This document shows, one piece after another, positions 42,259 to 43,287 of a stretch of DNA of 43,287 nucleotides. Every line of letters starts with the position of its first letter. The stretch's first letter is position 1. Location of the stretch: NCBI GenBank assembly GCA_019247495.1, contig JAFAOU010000213.1:1-43287 (forward strand). The letters are read 5' to 3'. Source of the DNA: Acidobacteriota bacterium. Lineage in GTDB: Bacteria; Acidobacteriota; Thermoanaerobaculia; Gp7-AA8. A model generated the notes under the pieces. The model searched no databases. It was not told where the DNA came from and saw nothing but the letters and a program-made list of their open reading frames with translations. Both the position numbers and the translations under genes were made by a program.

Positions 42259-43287
42259 CTAACGCGCGGCGCGCCGCCGCGGAGGTGACGTCACTTCGAT
42301 CCGCAGCGTCGCCGAGACGGTGCCGTCGGTGGCGGTGATCGTCGCCAATCCTGCCTTCATCGCAGTCAGGCGCGCCACTCCGGGAGCCGCAGCGGATGAG
42401 TCAACGCGCACGACCGCGGGATCAGACGACGTCAGCGTGACAAGCGCCGGAATCGCTGCGGCGATGGATACCACCCCGCCGCCTCCCGCGGCGATTCGCA
42501 GCGACGCCGGATCGAAGGTCAGCGACTGCGATGGCAGCAGCGCCTCGTCGTCGTCGATCAGCGTTGCGATCGCCGTTCCCTTCATCACCGTCACCGGCCC
42601 CTGCACCGGATCGGTCGACACGGTGAACGTCTTCGCCGGCTCGAAGACCGAATTGCCGATGATCGTCACCTGACACGCGGCGCTGATCTCTCCCGGCTCG
42701 AAAGTCGCGGCGCTCCCTCGGAGATAGAAATCCGTCCCCGCCCGCGCGGTTCCATCGTGCGGCACGCACCAGACCAGGACGCGTTCGGTCACCGGCCTGG
42801 AAAGATGCAGTGGGAAGTCGATAGTGTGCTCGGCGTTGCCTTCCGGAACGGTCACGTCGTCGATGGTGAGTGCGGCGCCCGATTCGTCATCCTTGATGTG
42901 AATTACGGCGGTCGTCACCGATCCCCCATCCATCACGGCCGCGCCGTCGCTGACGACGCCGATCGAATGATCGGAGTCGCCGCCGAAAACGTTGTCGTCC
43001 TGCACGCGGTGCGTGATCGTCTTCGTGGTCTGGCCCGGCGCAAAGGAAACCTTCATCGCCAGCGGCTCGAGATTGCGCACGAAATCACCGGCCGGCCAGT
43101 TGGGAAATGTCGTGTAGTCGAGATCGAAGGCTCGCGAAAGATCGCCGCTGCGCTCCAGCGTCACCGTCACGCTGCCGCTGTTCTCGGCCGCGTCGTACAC
43201 CGGCTGCGAGAAACGAACATACGACGGCGGATTCGCGCAGACGTAGGCGAACCCGCGCACCGTTCCCACTCCCGCGTTGCTGCGAAT
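42259..43287 (-). CDS. Calx-beta and Ig-like domain surface protein, 5' end missing
   Basis: The frame is open to the window edge, so only the last 342 codons are seen. The visible part opens with RSNAGVGTVRGFAYV, then at least two Calx-beta domains: one around VRFSQPVYDAAENSGSVTVTLERSG...HIKDDE, one around LTIDDVTVPEGNAEHTIDF...ATLIDDDE. A C-terminal bacterial Ig-like (Big_2-type) domain follows (SSDPAVVRVDSS...LTAMKAGLATITATDG). It ends in a basic tail (SPPRRRAAR). Such proteins are extracellular and often calcium-binding or adhesive. The basic end has no sorting motif I recognise. Confidence 0.85.
   Translation of the reverse strand: MRSNAGVGTVRGFAYVCANPPSYVRFSQPVYDAAENSGSVTVTLERSGDLSRAFDLDYTTFPNWPAGDFVRNLEPLAMKVSFAPGQTTKTITHRVQDDNVFGGDSDHSIGVVSDGAAVMDGGSVTTAVIHIKDDESGAALTIDDVTVPEGNAEHTIDFPLHLSRPVTERVLVWCVPHDGTARAGTDFYLRGSAATFEPGEISAACQVTIIGNSVFEPAKTFTVSTDPVQGPVTVMKGTAIATLIDDDEALLPSQSLTFDPASLRIAAGGGGVVSIAAAIPALVTLTSSDPAVVRVDSSAAAPGVARLTAMKAGLATITATDGTVSATLRIEVTSPPRRRAAR

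Overview
The window is GC-rich, densely coding bacterial chromosome with no rRNA, tRNA, phage, insertion sequence or CRISPR array. The gene set suggests a Gram-negative, probably soil or sediment, bacterium of the Acidobacteriota or a nearby deep-branching phylum: outer-membrane OmpA-type protein and beta-barrel candidates, lipoproteins, a DUF1549/DUF1553 plus DUF1501 pair, a KirBac-type potassium channel, an EXORDIUM-like secreted protein, and many TTG/GTG starts. The taxonomic placement is inference; no marker in the window settles it.

Layout. 1-2.7 kb: end of an M49-like metallopeptidase, rsgA and a small lipoprotein, closed by a bidirectional terminator. 2.75-6.4 kb: a secreted EXORDIUM-like protein, then a membrane/signalling run (VanZ-like protein, single receiver domain, tail-anchored unknown protein, Kir channel). 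6.5-9.8 kb: DUF1549/1553 and DUF1501 export-type pair. 9.8-13.4 kb (minus): phosphohexomutase, thioredoxin-like ferredoxin, orphan TupA-like binding protein, M48 lipoprotein protease. 13.6-15.3 kb: REC-GGDEF-EAL protein with degenerate catalytic motifs. 15.4-18.4 kb: a bicupin divergent from a translationally coupled 2OG-Fe(II) oxygenase and kynureninase-like enzyme. 18.4-24 kb: rimO, GNAT acetyltransferase, an unknown gene, dusB, a chalcone-isomerase-like exported protein, a methyltransferase. 24-28.4 kb (minus): 3-hydroxyacyl-CoA dehydrogenase, an Imm32-resembling protein, a ferritin-like protein, a family 2 glycosyltransferase, a TPR membrane protein. 28.6-31.4 kb: two tandem polysaccharide deacetylases and yhbY. 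31.5-36.3 kb: OmpA-family protein, outer-membrane candidate, BON-domain protein, a 50-codon membrane protein, zinc-type alcohol/quinone dehydrogenase. 36.4-43.3 kb: mutL, yraN, a possible small gene antisense to the yraN end, alaS, recX and the end of a Calx-beta surface protein.

Housekeeping functions (ribosome assembly, tRNA and ribosomal protein modification, mismatch repair, recombination control, tRNA charging) are interleaved with envelope and signalling genes. There is no single large pathway operon.

The most unusual feature is between the genes. At least nine sequence families of intergenic repeats occur in only 43 kb. Most are long imperfect palindromes whose arms are themselves tandem short words (for example 7-bp units of AATGTTG, or AGTGGATT/AGTAGATT words). 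They sit in convergent, divergent and co-directional gaps, so they are not simply terminators. In four cases the palindrome ends within about 2-11 nt of the start codon of the next gene, where no Shine-Dalgarno sequence is visible.
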